Below are positions 51,174-62,000 of a DNA stretch of 64,000 bases, piece by piece. The first letter of the stretch is position 1. The number at the start of each line of letters is the position of its first letter. The notes below the pieces were generated by a model. It did no database searches. It had not been told where the DNA came from and worked only from the letters and a program-made list of their open reading frames with translations. This DNA is from Rhynochetos jubatus. Its lineage: Eukaryota > Chordata > Aves > Eurypygiformes > Rhynochetidae. The position numbers were made by a program, and so were the translations under genes. The stretch is from NCBI GenBank assembly GCA_027574665.1, contig CM050648.1, forward strand, positions 142,166,175 to 142,230,174. The letters run 5' to 3'.

Positions 51174-51299
51174 AAGGTACCATGATACCCAATTATTGAA
51201 GCAATCGGTATTTGATGGGCGCAAGGGAAAGCTCCCAGCGCTGGGTAAGCGGACTGGCACCCCATGGTTTTGGGGAAGCTTGCTGGTGGCACCCCAAGG

Positions 51300-52960
51300 G
51301 GTTTGCAGGGGCCTGACCCGTCCCAGAGGTTGGAACGCCCCGGCCTCTGCCCCACGGCGGGCTCGGGCCCCTGTTTTTTGGGGTAACTTGTCCACACTGC
51401 GGGTACCCGGCTCCTAGCGCTGGCGGCTTCCCGCGGGGCCGAGTTAGCAGAGGCCACATCACCTCGCGGGGCACGGTGTCCCAAACGCCCGGGTCAAGGG
51501 CCGCGACGGCCGCGGGGCGGGGGGTGACCCCGCAGCCCAGGGCCAGGCCGCGCCGGGGGCCCGGAAACGCCGCCCTCGGGGCCTGGGGCCGGCCTGGCCG
51601 GGTGGGCGGAGGGGGGCGGCGGCGGGAGGGCCGGGCCGGCGGGCGCTGCCCCGCCGCCGCCGTGAGGGGAGCTCGGAGGGCGGCGAGGCGGGACCGAGCG
51701 GCGAGGTCCCGGCGGCTGAAACCCCCCCTCCCCCGGGGAGCGGCGCTGGAGCGGCCCTTCGAGCACGGCGGGGCGGGCGGGAAGCGGCGCGGCGGCGGTA
51801 GGACCCGGCGGCCGCTCCCCGGAGGATGTGAGCGAGCGCCGCGGAGACGCGTGTGGGGACCGAGCCTGGCCCCGGCTGCGGGAGCTCGGCCCGGTGGCGC
51901 GGGGGGAGGCGGCGGGGGTGCTGCTGAGCGAGGCGGGGGGCGGCCTCCCCCTCCCGGCCGGAGGCAGGGCGGCGGCGGGAGCGAGGCGGAGCGGCGGGGA
52001 AGGCAGGCCGGCAGCCGGAGCGGGCGTGTGAGCCCCATGGGCCGAGCGCCTGCGAGAGGGGGAGGAGGAGCCGCCTCGCCGCCCGCCGCCCGGGGATGGT
52101 GAGGAGGCGGCGGCTGCCGGGAGCCCAGTGAGGCCTTCGCTCGGCACCCGCCGGAGAGCCCGCCTCGCCAGCCTCCCCCTTCCCCCGCTCGCTGGCTCGC
52201 TCCCCCCTTCCCTCCCCTTCCCCTGCCTCCCTCCCCGGCTCCCTTCCCCTGCCGCCGCCACCCTCCCATCACCTCCTCCCCGGGCTCCAGCCATGTAAGT
52301 GACCCGCTCCCCCGGCTGGGAAGGGCTGGGGGAAGGAAGCGCCGGGGCCGGGGCCTGCTCCGCTCGGCCGCGCCGTGCAGCCGCATTGTGCGGGGCCGGG
52401 AGGGGAGGGGAAGGGAAGGGAAAGGAAGGGAAGGGGGGCGGCCGCCCTCCGCCTTCCCCGGGCGGCGGCCGCTGACCTGCCTAGGCCGCGGCAGCGGGTG
52501 GGGGGCTGCCCCGCCGCACCCCCGGGCCGGGCCGGGTGGGGGGTGAGGGGGCCGGGGCTGCCGGTGGCTCTCGGCCGGCGTCCTGCTGGCGGGCCCGGGG
52601 CGGACAGGAAGCTGTTGGCTCCCCCGGGATGTGGTGGATGAGAGGGCGGGGGGCTCCCCCGGCAGCCCTCGGGCCTGCCCCCGCCCCGGCCCCCTCGGAG
52701 CCGCGGCCCTCCAGTGCCGGCCGGCGGGGGCTGGAGCCGCCCGGGACCTGCCCGAGCATCCCCCAGAGAAACGGGGATGGCGTGGGGGGCGTATTTCTAA
52801 AACTGCGGCACATAAAGTGGCCAAGTATGGGCCCCCCCACCCCCCGCGCTGTCTCCCACCTCACCCGTCCCCATTTTTCTCCCCTTGTCTTCCGTAGCCG
52901 CGTTGTTCAGCCCAGCTCCGCGTTGCGGACCACGGGAGCTTTTGCCGAGGGGGGTGTGAT
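51300..52960. promoter_or_regulatory. AKT1: CpG island and promoter region of AKT1
   Basis: GC-rich and CpG-dense for about 1.6 kb, bounded by AT-rich DNA. I see no TATA box at a suitable place; GC-box-like runs are frequent, as in TATA-less housekeeping promoters. The plus-strand exon end at 52294 lies within it. Open frames of several hundred codons on both strands (for example 543 codons on the minus strand) come from lack of stop codons in GC-rich DNA, and their proline/arginine-rich products look like no known protein. Confidence 0.85.
51826..52294 (+). other. AKT1: Probable non-coding exon 1 of AKT1 (start undefined)
   Basis: The right boundary is a strong donor, CAT then GTAAGTGA at 52295-52302. 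The left boundary cannot be read from sequence, and I give 51826 only because it is the first upstream ATG considered here. The exon is GC-rich and has a T/C-rich end. It contains an ATG-TGA start-stop pair (51826-51831) and two short ORFs (52037-52102 and 52096-52131), which would be upstream ORFs of AKT1 if transcription starts above them. Confidence 0.5.
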
Positions 52961-53066
52961 TATCTCCGGGGGCATTTGCCGTGTGTAGGTGGCTGTGCAG
53001 CCTTTGTGGCCTTGATTTATTTATTTAATTTGTTTTGCAGAGCTTCTGCAGATGCCCCCCTCGCCT

Positions 53067-53098
<32 letters not shown>

Positions 53099-56000
53099 TT
53101 CTGCAGTTGCTGAGATGTTCTTGGAGACTTCCAGGACTTTTGCTTCTGTTTCTTTGTAAAACACATAATTATAATCAAGTATATGAACGTGCTGGGACTT
53201 TTTATATATTCTACTGACAGTACGTTATGCAGCTTGCACCTTACCGGTAACCCCCCTCCTCCTGCCCCCCCCGTGGGGAAAGTATTGAACTGTTTTTCAT
53301 TTTACTTTGTTTTCTTACCCCCTCTAACATATAAGAAGCAAATCCCTGATTTGCCCTTGTTTGTTTTATTTATACCGCAGGAGGGGTGTACATTTCAAAA
53401 TACAGTTATAAAGGGGAGTTACTAACACTTAATTCAGAAGAATATTTGTTTACAGGTAAATAAATTTGACATACTGCATGACTGGTAATTACTTCTATGT
53501 AGTAGTTAATTTCCTGGTGACAGCCACAGCATTTGTCTGAGTTAACAGATTTAAAGACATTGTGGAACTAACTTTGATTTTTTTAAATAGGAGGGGTTTT
53601 GTTGTGTGTGATGTTTATAAAGCTGTTTTTGGTGTGCAGCGGTGGTAAATCAGATTAAAGAATTGATCCAGTGTCCACAAGTAACTTGTAGCTCCAGCAT
53701 TCGCGTGCCAGCTTATAAAAATGGCCTGTAAATGATTACGTTAAGAATTTAATAAGTTCACGACTGACTTGATTTGTTTGGGGACAGAACAGACCTTCTG
53801 TTATAAATACTTTAAAATGGAATTTGATTAAATGCATCTCAAGTTGGTGCAGAAGTTCTGAGCAGCACAGTTCTTAAATTATAGGAGCATAAACTGTAAA
53901 AGGACTTGTTTGGGAATATAAAGAGGATTTTGTTTGGGCTGTGTCTTTGACAGAGAGGGCATGAAGAAGTCTCTTTTCTGCCATCACCCAGTTTTGAAAT
54001 GCTCGGCTTGGTTTGTCCCATCAAACCATAGTCGTGGTTCCAGCTTGCACAGCTGGATGTTGTAACTCCAGCCCCTCACCGGAACGATATTAACCTCCTG
54101 TCTATTGATCAGCAAAGACATGAGAACACTAGCATTTCAAATCACGGTTTGGTAAACCTAGATTAGGCTAACAGATTGAAAGACAAATGGCTACGGCTTT
54201 AGAGTTTTTTATCCTCAATTTACCATTTTTCCTGTAGCCCTTAGGATCAGAGAAGCCTTTCTGAACCTTGTGATAAGCTGCACGTGCAGCCATGAAATAC
54301 CAGTTTAGACGCGGTGTCATTCGACACAGAACATAGGGTAGCAAGTACTAGTGACCACACCTAACTCGTGGCCCACAACGCGTCTTTGTAAGGTAAGCTA
54401 CGATGCTGGAACAACCTGGTCCTTCTAAGCTTTCTTGAAAGCCCAGGTTCAGTAACTGGGTCACGGTGCGAAGCTCCTGCTGTGTGCTTAGAGGGCCTAG
54501 AGCGCCTTGGAACTGCCGCCGCTCGCGCGGAACACCCGCGGCAGGATTTGCATAGCGCAGGAGACGTACTTCGCTGGTCAAAGCCTGGTGGGGACGCCTT
54601 TCTGTACGCTGCGCTAGAAATGTTGGCGGGAGCCCGGCTTTGTGGTGTGTGTGCTGTTCAGGTGTGGTTGGCGGTCAGCTGTGAGCTTACGTGGGGATCT
54701 GGGATCTACTGTGGGAAGAGAGCTTAGCTTGCTCACGAAATGCCGTGTAATGGGCCCAAAACACTTACCGCTCTGTCCCCCTCCAGTTCCTGTGTGTCTT
54801 GTCTGCTCTCTTGACAGCATTTTGTGGCCAGGGTAGGCAAACACAGGCAGCTGGATCCTTGTTTGCCTGGTCCAGGTGTTCAAGAAGAACGGGTAAGGAT
54901 GTGTAGCATGTTAGGGCTCAGGGAGCATCAGGACTGTGCCATGCCAGGGCAGTGAGCATTGGTAACTGGTGATGTGATGGGCAAAGTGTTAGTCCAGGTT
55001 GCTGGAACCTGCTTTCTGACCTGGGCTAACTGGTACAGCCTGGGCACAGTCTAACGTGCCAGGTGAGGCAGCCTCAGGACCAAGGCTGGTGGGTCTGATC
55101 ATCCTTTGCTTGCTGTCCCTCATGAGGGATGAGGTGATTACCAGAAAGATGCTCCTGCATCCCGTAAGCTTAGGTTTTGGCTTCAGTGTTAGGGAAGAAT
55201 TCCTTTTCCTCCTGCTCTGCTTTAGGTTGTGAGTAGGAACTAATCTAAAATTTCATCTTGGAAAGAGGGCGAGGAGCACAGATTCATTTCCTGATTTTAC
55301 CGAGGCAAAAGAAGGCGAGCATAATAAATGGAAGAGGATGAGAGAAGGAGCTCTAGTGTGACTGTCCCAAATACAGAAAAGACGGTTCTGCTCCACCTCT
55401 GTTGGATGGTTGGTTTGACTGACTCCTTCAAGCAGGTTTCAGTGCTGCAGTGCCCAGGGAAGCGGGTTATCTCATTATTTGTGAATAAGTTAATAACCTT
55501 TAAGGAATTAATATATGTGTAAACCCGGTGTCACCGTGATACGATGCTGATGTCATGCCATTCATGATTTACTGCACTTCAGCCACACGAGGAATACTGT
55601 GGTATTGAAAAAGGTATTGCAGAAAAGCATCTTGAAAAACAAGCAAAGAGAAGGCGAAGAGAAAGACGGAGTTGTTTAGCTTTTGACAGTATTCAGTCAT
55701 GTGCAGACACAGGCTGGAGCAGCCAGGTCATACTTACCTCAGATGCCCTCTGTTCACTGGGAACCATTCCTAGATGGCCATAAATGAGGACTGTAATCAC
55801 ACTTTTTTTTTTTTTCCCCTCTAAGGATTTTATGGAAAAGGAGCTTTCTCTGGTTTACACATCTTCAGTGGTACGTTGACCTGTAGTTAACTTGCTTTTC
55901 TATTCCGAGAAATTACGCTTACTTGTTGCCATTGTATTCAATAGCGTCTTTTGCGAAAATAGATACATCAGGCACAGCTTGAATGTGTGTTTTAAAATAC

Positions 56001-58867
56001 ACCAGATAGTGCTGGTTTGCTGCTGTTGGAGCTGTGTCTCTGAGGGGATTGTTGGACAGTGAGAAGGGCTCCCCAGCTCTTCGCAGTGTGAAGAAAAAAT
56101 AGCTTAAGGTTCCCTCTTAGAAAATAAGCGCCCTGGCATAGCTGACTGAAGGACCGAGGTGGAGCCCACGCTGCAGGTTGGTGTCAGGGAATGTTGTGTT
56201 TTCCCACTTTGCTGTGCCGTGCTCCCCACTCTTCTGCGCACAGCTCCTTTCTAACGCTCTGTGCCCTTCACGGCTCCTCTGCCTTTGCAGGAGAGGGGCA
56301 GGTGAAGGCACATCCCTGGTAGCAGGGCTGCAGTAGCAGGTGGGGAATGTTTTTTTGGTAGAAATCGTAAGGAAAAGGCAGCCCAAACTTTTTGGACACC
56401 ACATAGTAGAAAAAGTAGTTTTTCTGAACTTTGGATTTCTTTGTTGATCTGCCTTTTTGGGCTGTATTGTCATTCAGATTATGAGATGACAGTTTAGCCG
56501 ATGACAAGCAGGAGTTTGCCAAGTGGTAATCTTGGCAAGCGTTAGCCCAGAAAAACCTGGAGTAAGTTAGCTGCAGATTGCAGAATTTTGGGCCTTTGTG
56601 CTTTTTTTCTGGTTTCAATAATAGGATTGTCCTTTCTATGGAATAGTTTGGCTCGTAGCCTCCTTTTTTACGTATGGTTATTGAAAAGGATGCTGATCGT
56701 TCGATGCAACAGAACTGTTGAATTCAAGGTGCAGAGGTGGGTTGCACAGTCCCCTGGTCTGTTATGGTATAACGTTAGAAGTGCTACATTTCACACCTGG
56801 GTGCTGCATTTCCAGACCTAAGCTGTGATAATCTTAGGGGCTTTGCTCAACACTTTGCAAATTGCTAGATGCTTAAACGAAGCCTCTAAACGAAGTCTAC
56901 TCTTGACGTCGACAAGGAAGTCTAGCTTGCATGACGCTTGTGCGTGTAATTTTGAGAGGAGAAGGAAAGCCTGCCGTGTTTGTCAGGTTCGATCATAATT
57001 GCTCTGGAGCTGGAGTTTGTTCCAAGATGACTCTGGCAGCTGTGGGTTACTGGTCTCTGTTCTGCAGCATATGGTTCTCTCATATTTATGTATGAAATCA
57101 AGGAATTCTTACATCTCTTGTTCCAATGTCATTTTTTTGTGTTTTCCCTCCCTCGGGCAAACATCTCATTTTTTTCTTGGAGTTGATAATTATAAGATAT
57201 GGCAAATTTGTAATTTGGAAAAAAACCAAAACAATCCAGCCTGTTTCTGGGGAAAAAGTAGAAAACAAAGTGTTACTGGAAAAGCTGCAGGATAGTGATA
57301 AACAGGAAAAATTCATCAGCAAAAGATCGTGGGTGTGACCTCCTTTCTTCTGCATCTTCTCCCACTTCATTCCCGCTTGCAGTGACTGAACTTGTTCAAA
57401 TCTGACCTCCTTGCTTTGAGGGCTGCCCGTTTCAGAGCACTGCTGATGTACGGTGCAGAGCCCTCTGTCTCTGCTGGTGTTTCATTTCTAGGTTGGATTC
57501 ATTTTACCCACCTGTTTCTTCCATCCAAGGTTGTGTCTTAGTGAGTGATGGGGAATCAGTTGTTTTTTCATCTCGTTTCTGATGGAAAGCTATCACCTGT
57601 GTGCTTGCAGAGAATTGATGCATGTGCGCCAAGTGCATGCAGAGATGCTTTGTGTTTGTTAGGCGGGACTGTGATGTCTGTGCTTGGAGAGAGGCTCCAC
57701 TAAAAGCCAGGTCTTTGGTGGCGGGTTACAAATGCTGCTGGGTTCTGGTTTATTAAACTTCTTGGTTATTGCTGGGAATTTGTCACCAATTACATCTTTT
57801 GATCACTCAAGTAATATCAGCTTGAATGGCGGTACAGGCACTTCGGAGAGCACAGACGTCATTAAAGAAAAACAATCAGAACATCTGTACAACAAGCTGA
57901 AAAATAATCAGATTCAATTTAGGAAAATAATAAAAGCTAATGCATTTGGGAAGAGATTCCTTTCAATGAGAGAGGGAAACGTGAAGAACATTTCTGTGGC
58001 AGTCAGCCATGAGCTAGACACGTTTCCAGTAAGATCCAGTGATTTTTGAGCTATTTAGGTAGGGACTTCATCTCATAAAGCAGAGGGGTGAAAATCCTCA
58101 GTTGTGCTTGGGTGTATTTCACTGTGAGGAAGAGCAGCAAACTGTGCTGTGTTCAGGGAAGAACAGTAGAATGGATCAGGGTGCCGTAAGGGCTGATCTA
58201 GGGTAACAGAAATGTATGTGAACTGTCCTGAGATTCTTTGTATACCTCTAGGAGAGGTAGGAGTTATCGTGGGTAGAGAAGACACCCTGTGGGGAGTCGA
58301 GGAGGTCTGAGTGGGATTAACAAGATGATGCTGAAGGTAGGAAAATCCGAAGCAGAGTATTGGGAATTTTTGCTGTCCGAGTTTTATCTGCAAGAGGCAC
58401 TGTGCGCTAGTTGATATATAGCACTGTGTGCTATGTACCAGGCTATGAGGAAACCTTCCAGGAAATGTTCTGGAAGTCTTCTTACCAGGAAATATTTAAA
58501 CCTAGACTTTGAAATCTCACAATTTTGATTGGTTTTGAGAGTGAGGTGTGGTTGGAGAGAGTGACGTCTGCTGGATGCAAGACCTTGCCCACCTCTAATC
58601 CAGACAGTGACTGGTGATGTGAGTCTGCCCACGATTGGTCTGCTCAGTGAGGAAGCAGGACTTCAGCAAGCAGGTATTTTGGCACCTGCGTCCACCCAGA
58701 CACAAAAATCCTTGTGTAGAGCAAAGCCCTCATTTAGGATTTGTGATAATAATAAAAACACCCAAACCAACAACCCAGCAGTGAAAGCTACTCCCTGTTT
58801 TATCCCTTAACTGTACGTGTGTGATGTGCTTCAAAATGATGGTGCGCTCTTCTTTTGATCCTTTTAG
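52295..58867 (+). other. AKT1: AKT1 intron 1 (within 5' UTR)
   Basis: This runs from the exon 1 donor to the acceptor before the first coding exon, about 6.6 kb. It may hold further non-coding exons. Good acceptors occur at 52896-52897 (pyrimidine tract then CCGTAG) and 53039-53040 (T-rich tract then TTTTGCAG). A good donor, ACAG then GTAAAT, occurs at 53456. No coding exon is recognised. Open frames such as the 121 codons at 57684-58049 match nothing known. Confidence 0.6.
53067..53091. repeat. C25 homopolymer
   Basis: Twenty-five consecutive C in AKT1 intron 1, starting 27 bases after a strong splice-acceptor-like site. It is the longest homopolymer noticed in the window. Confidence 0.95.
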
Positions 58868-58998
58868 AAATAGCTGAGAAGGAGGAAAACGGAAAACCCC
58901 CCATCATCCCTTTTGTGGAGCCTTCTGCCGGTGTTCAGGAATTTCAACAGAGTGATCCTTTGGCATAAACTGGTTTTTCAAGAGACATTCCTGCCATT
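58868..58998 (+). other. AKT1: AKT1 5' UTR part of the first coding exon
   Basis: The exon starts after a T-rich acceptor (GATCCTTTTAG, AG at 58866-58867). The 131 bases before the start contain no ATG. An in-frame TAA at 58966-58968 lies 33 bases before the start codon, which fixes the start at 58999. Confidence 0.8.
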
Positions 58999-59044
58999 AT
59001 GAATGAAGTAGCAATAGTGAAGGAAGGCTGGCTTCACAAACGAG
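58999..59044 (+). CDS. AKT1: AKT1 first coding exon (partial gene)
   Basis: AKT1 (protein kinase B alpha) is the PI3K-pathway serine/threonine kinase. The PH domain brings it to PIP3-containing membrane, where PDK1 and mTORC2 activate it. The exon encodes MNEVAIVKEGWLHKR plus the first base of a Gly codon, then the donor GTAAGT at 59045. This is the start of the PH domain. VAIVKEGWLHKRG is diagnostic of AKT1: from memory AKT3 reads VTIVKEGWVQKRG, and human AKT1 starts MSDV where this starts MNEV. K8 and K14, known ubiquitination sites, are present, K14 also contacting the lipid head group; E17, the cancer hotspot, falls in the next exon. The phase-1 junction after KR agrees with the human gene. 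The start has A at -3 and an in-frame stop upstream. The remaining exons lie right of the window. Confidence 0.95.
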
Positions 59045-62000
59045 GTAAGTGTCTCTTCCCGCAGGGACAGTAGGTTGGCTTTCTCTCACGCAGCGATCTG
59101 TCCTTTAGCAGCATATCTTCAAATAATCCGTTATTTTCCTGTTCACCCTAATGGGAAATGGCATATAAGGAGCATGCATGACTTTCAAGTTTGAGAAGGC
59201 ACACGTATGAGGGGTTTATTTGGGCGTGTACGTGTGTGTTCACCGAAACCTGCATCAGCTGTTTTGAAAACGATAAAGGAGGTGCTGCTTAAGACTGTTA
59301 GAGGTTAAACTGCAGCAAATTTTGTTTTCTGTGTAGGTCTGTAGCTTTTCTTTTTCTGTTAGAAGGTAGAATCGGCTTAGGGCGACTCTTGGTTTGAACA
59401 GTGAAAGATACGCCTGTATTTTGCGAGCAACGCTGTGCTCTTGCAAAGACTTGGTAGAGAATGTGCTGTTTTGTTTGTGTCTGAACCGCTCTTGGTACCA
59501 GTGTCCTAGACAGGAAGAATAGCCTTGAGTTTCCGCGCTCTGTGCATTTCTGTTGTGCCACTAACAACATCCGATTTTTATAAAAAGTCTTTATTCTTGA
59601 CTGGGTGGCAAAACTGGAATAACATAGTCATGTGCACCATTATGCTTTTTGCATTCTTAAATGTTTAACTCCCCACACAGTGGGTTTGTTCTTTTTTTGG
59701 GGGGTAGGAAGGTGTTTGTTTTCAAGCACTACAGCATTTGAAAACACGCCTGTAAGGTAGTTGACTTACCTGTTTCTTTCTGTTCTACTATCCTCCCTTG
59801 GAAAGGAGAGAGCAGTATTAGGTACTTTCCATAATATCGTCATTTTTTGGACCAAAACCAGAATCTGTGTGCTCCAGCAGCAGGGAAGCCCGCATGGTTC
59901 TGCAGACTCAGGATTTTTCTGGAGGGTTTGCAACGACTTGCCTGAAGGTGCAAAGGTGTAGCGTAATTATTTCTGGAAGAAAATGGAAATACGTTATCAT
60001 AACCTCGATAAAACTGATGGTTCTTCTGCAACACTTCAGAAATTTCTAAGAATTTAGAAAACAAGTTGATGAAAATCCGTGTTTTGAAAGGGTGGAAGCA
60101 TATATTTCTAACAGCTGGGTATATATACAGCTTAGTTGAACAAATTGTCTGATGCTTTATGTAAAAGTTTTGATAAAGGGGTTTTTTTGGGGGTTGGTGC
60201 TCTGGTTTTTTTCTTCCCCCTCCCTCTGGTTTACTTCAGTTAGAAACGCCTTTCCACTCGTTGTCTCAACTAACTCATTTGATAATTCTGCTGTACCCAG
60301 GCTTCTGGTAAGGTATTTGAGAATTACGTTGTATTTGGGTAAAACAGGAGAACGAAATACAGAATTGTGCTTCCCATTCCCATTATGAGTCTAGAAATTC
60401 TTCAAATCAGAGATGGTTTTTGTTTTAAATGATGTTTTTAGGCTGAGGTGTTTTAACCATCTATCGTTACAATACTTTCTGCACTCACCTGTAACTTCAG
60501 AAGAAACCTGTTATTTTCAGGAGCACCGTACAAAAATCGAGGGGGGGAAACGTTTATTTTAAAAAGCATGAAAAGGGAATTGTCAGGATGATTCAGAGGC
60601 AGGTGTGTCTGAAACTTCAAGCCAGTCACGTTGTATTTCCAGTTTGTCTGTATGTATTCTTGAACTGAATTTTTCGTTGTTTCTAGGATTACGATAAAGC
60701 TGCTTTCAAGTCAGGCAACCTCTGGAGGAGGTCTTAATAAAAGATGCTCTGATCTCCTGATCTGAATATTTTTTTTACATTACTGTAGAGAAACATTATT
60801 ATCTCTGATGGTTTGCTGATAGTGTTGTGATGAGATTATCAGCTGAACAGGTTTCCATTTCCAAAGTCGTTACTCTGAGCCTTCTGCAGATTTGTGCCCA
60901 AACTGTTAAACGTAGCTCGGTGTTTTTTGGATGCCAGGTTTCCTAATCTTTTTAACCTGTTCCCCAGTGCCTTTTTACCTTCTTGGTATGTGTGGTGACA
61001 CCTATTTCATTCCACTTCATTGACTTTGCAACTGTTAATTTGGCATTGTGCGTGTGAGGAGGGGTTTTAGAAAGCAGTGCTGTCTCTCCTCTGCTCGCCA
61101 GCGAGTCAGCTCCGTTAGTTACTCTTTTGGTTTTCGAAGCTGTTTCGAGATCAGTTGAGAAATTCAGTTCCTTTGGCTTGGGGTGCTTATGGGGGGAACT
61201 GATCCACTCGTGTGTGTTTCGTAAAGGATTTTTGTTGGGTTTGGGTGGGTTTTTTTATTGTCTACATTTACTGCCAGACCCTATCGGTTTGCTGGCTCTG
61301 CAAGATGAAGTGCTTCAGCCACAGGATGTTTCCAAAACTGATGTCTGATACTGCAAGCTTCTGATGTTAAGGCATAAACAGTAATTACTGCAGGGAGGGA
61401 CTGCTAAAGGAGGTTTTTAGATATAGGAAATATATATTGTCTGTCTTTTGGGTCATTTATAAAACCGAAGGTTGCACTGCATGTGTTCTTTAAAGATCCT
61501 AGGGCTTTCCACATGCAAATATTTTAAGCAGTCACTGGCCAAAATCCAGATTGGGCAACGACGTTCTCTTTCCCTAACGTTCCCCCTGTAGCTTCGGTTG
61601 GATATGGTGTCTCTTAGTTCACGTCCTGAGCGGTTGAACAGCATGGCTGTGTGCAGTTAAACAGTTGCTACATCTCACCCCAGCAGTGGCTTAATTTTGG
61701 TGGTTTTAATGATTTGTGTGTGTATAAATCAGGCTACAAAGTGCTCTGGAGCCCTTCTGGATGGCAGGTGTATATAAGCATAAAGCCATCATTAGCAGGA
61801 GCAGGTGTTTTGGCCTGGCAGGGAAATAGCAGGGCTTTCTAGAATTGTGGGGTTGTTTTCTTCTGTCAGTGTGCTTTACATTTCTGTTTTTGTTTCCAAG
61901 ATTAAAAATACAAATGGAGAAACGAAATTAAACATCGCTGCCTGGCCGAGAGCTCTTGCCAGTTCTGTAAGTCAGTCGCTTAAAGGAAGCTCTACTTCCA

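Larger units (their letters stand above)
44691..51230. other. Gene-free stretch upstream of AKT1
   Basis: No supported gene. Open frames reach 155 codons (minus strand, 47267-47734) without any known domain. AT-rich patches alternate with average sequence. A patch with retained CpG and POU/homeobox-like cores is at about 47885-48030 (see findings). Poly-A and poly-T runs lie near 49273-49285, 49552-49567 and 49907-49919. Confidence 0.55.

Noticed and set aside
51193-52824. 543-codon minus-strand open frame in the AKT1 CpG island
   Set aside because: Stop codons are rare in such GC-rich DNA. The product is Pro/Arg/Gly-rich, has no domain, and is matched by other long frames on both strands.
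58999-59044. Identification of the kinase exon as AKT2 or AKT3
   Set aside because: VAIVKEGWLHKRG fits AKT1; AKT3 differs at three positions in this stretch, and linkage to ZBTB42 supports AKT1.
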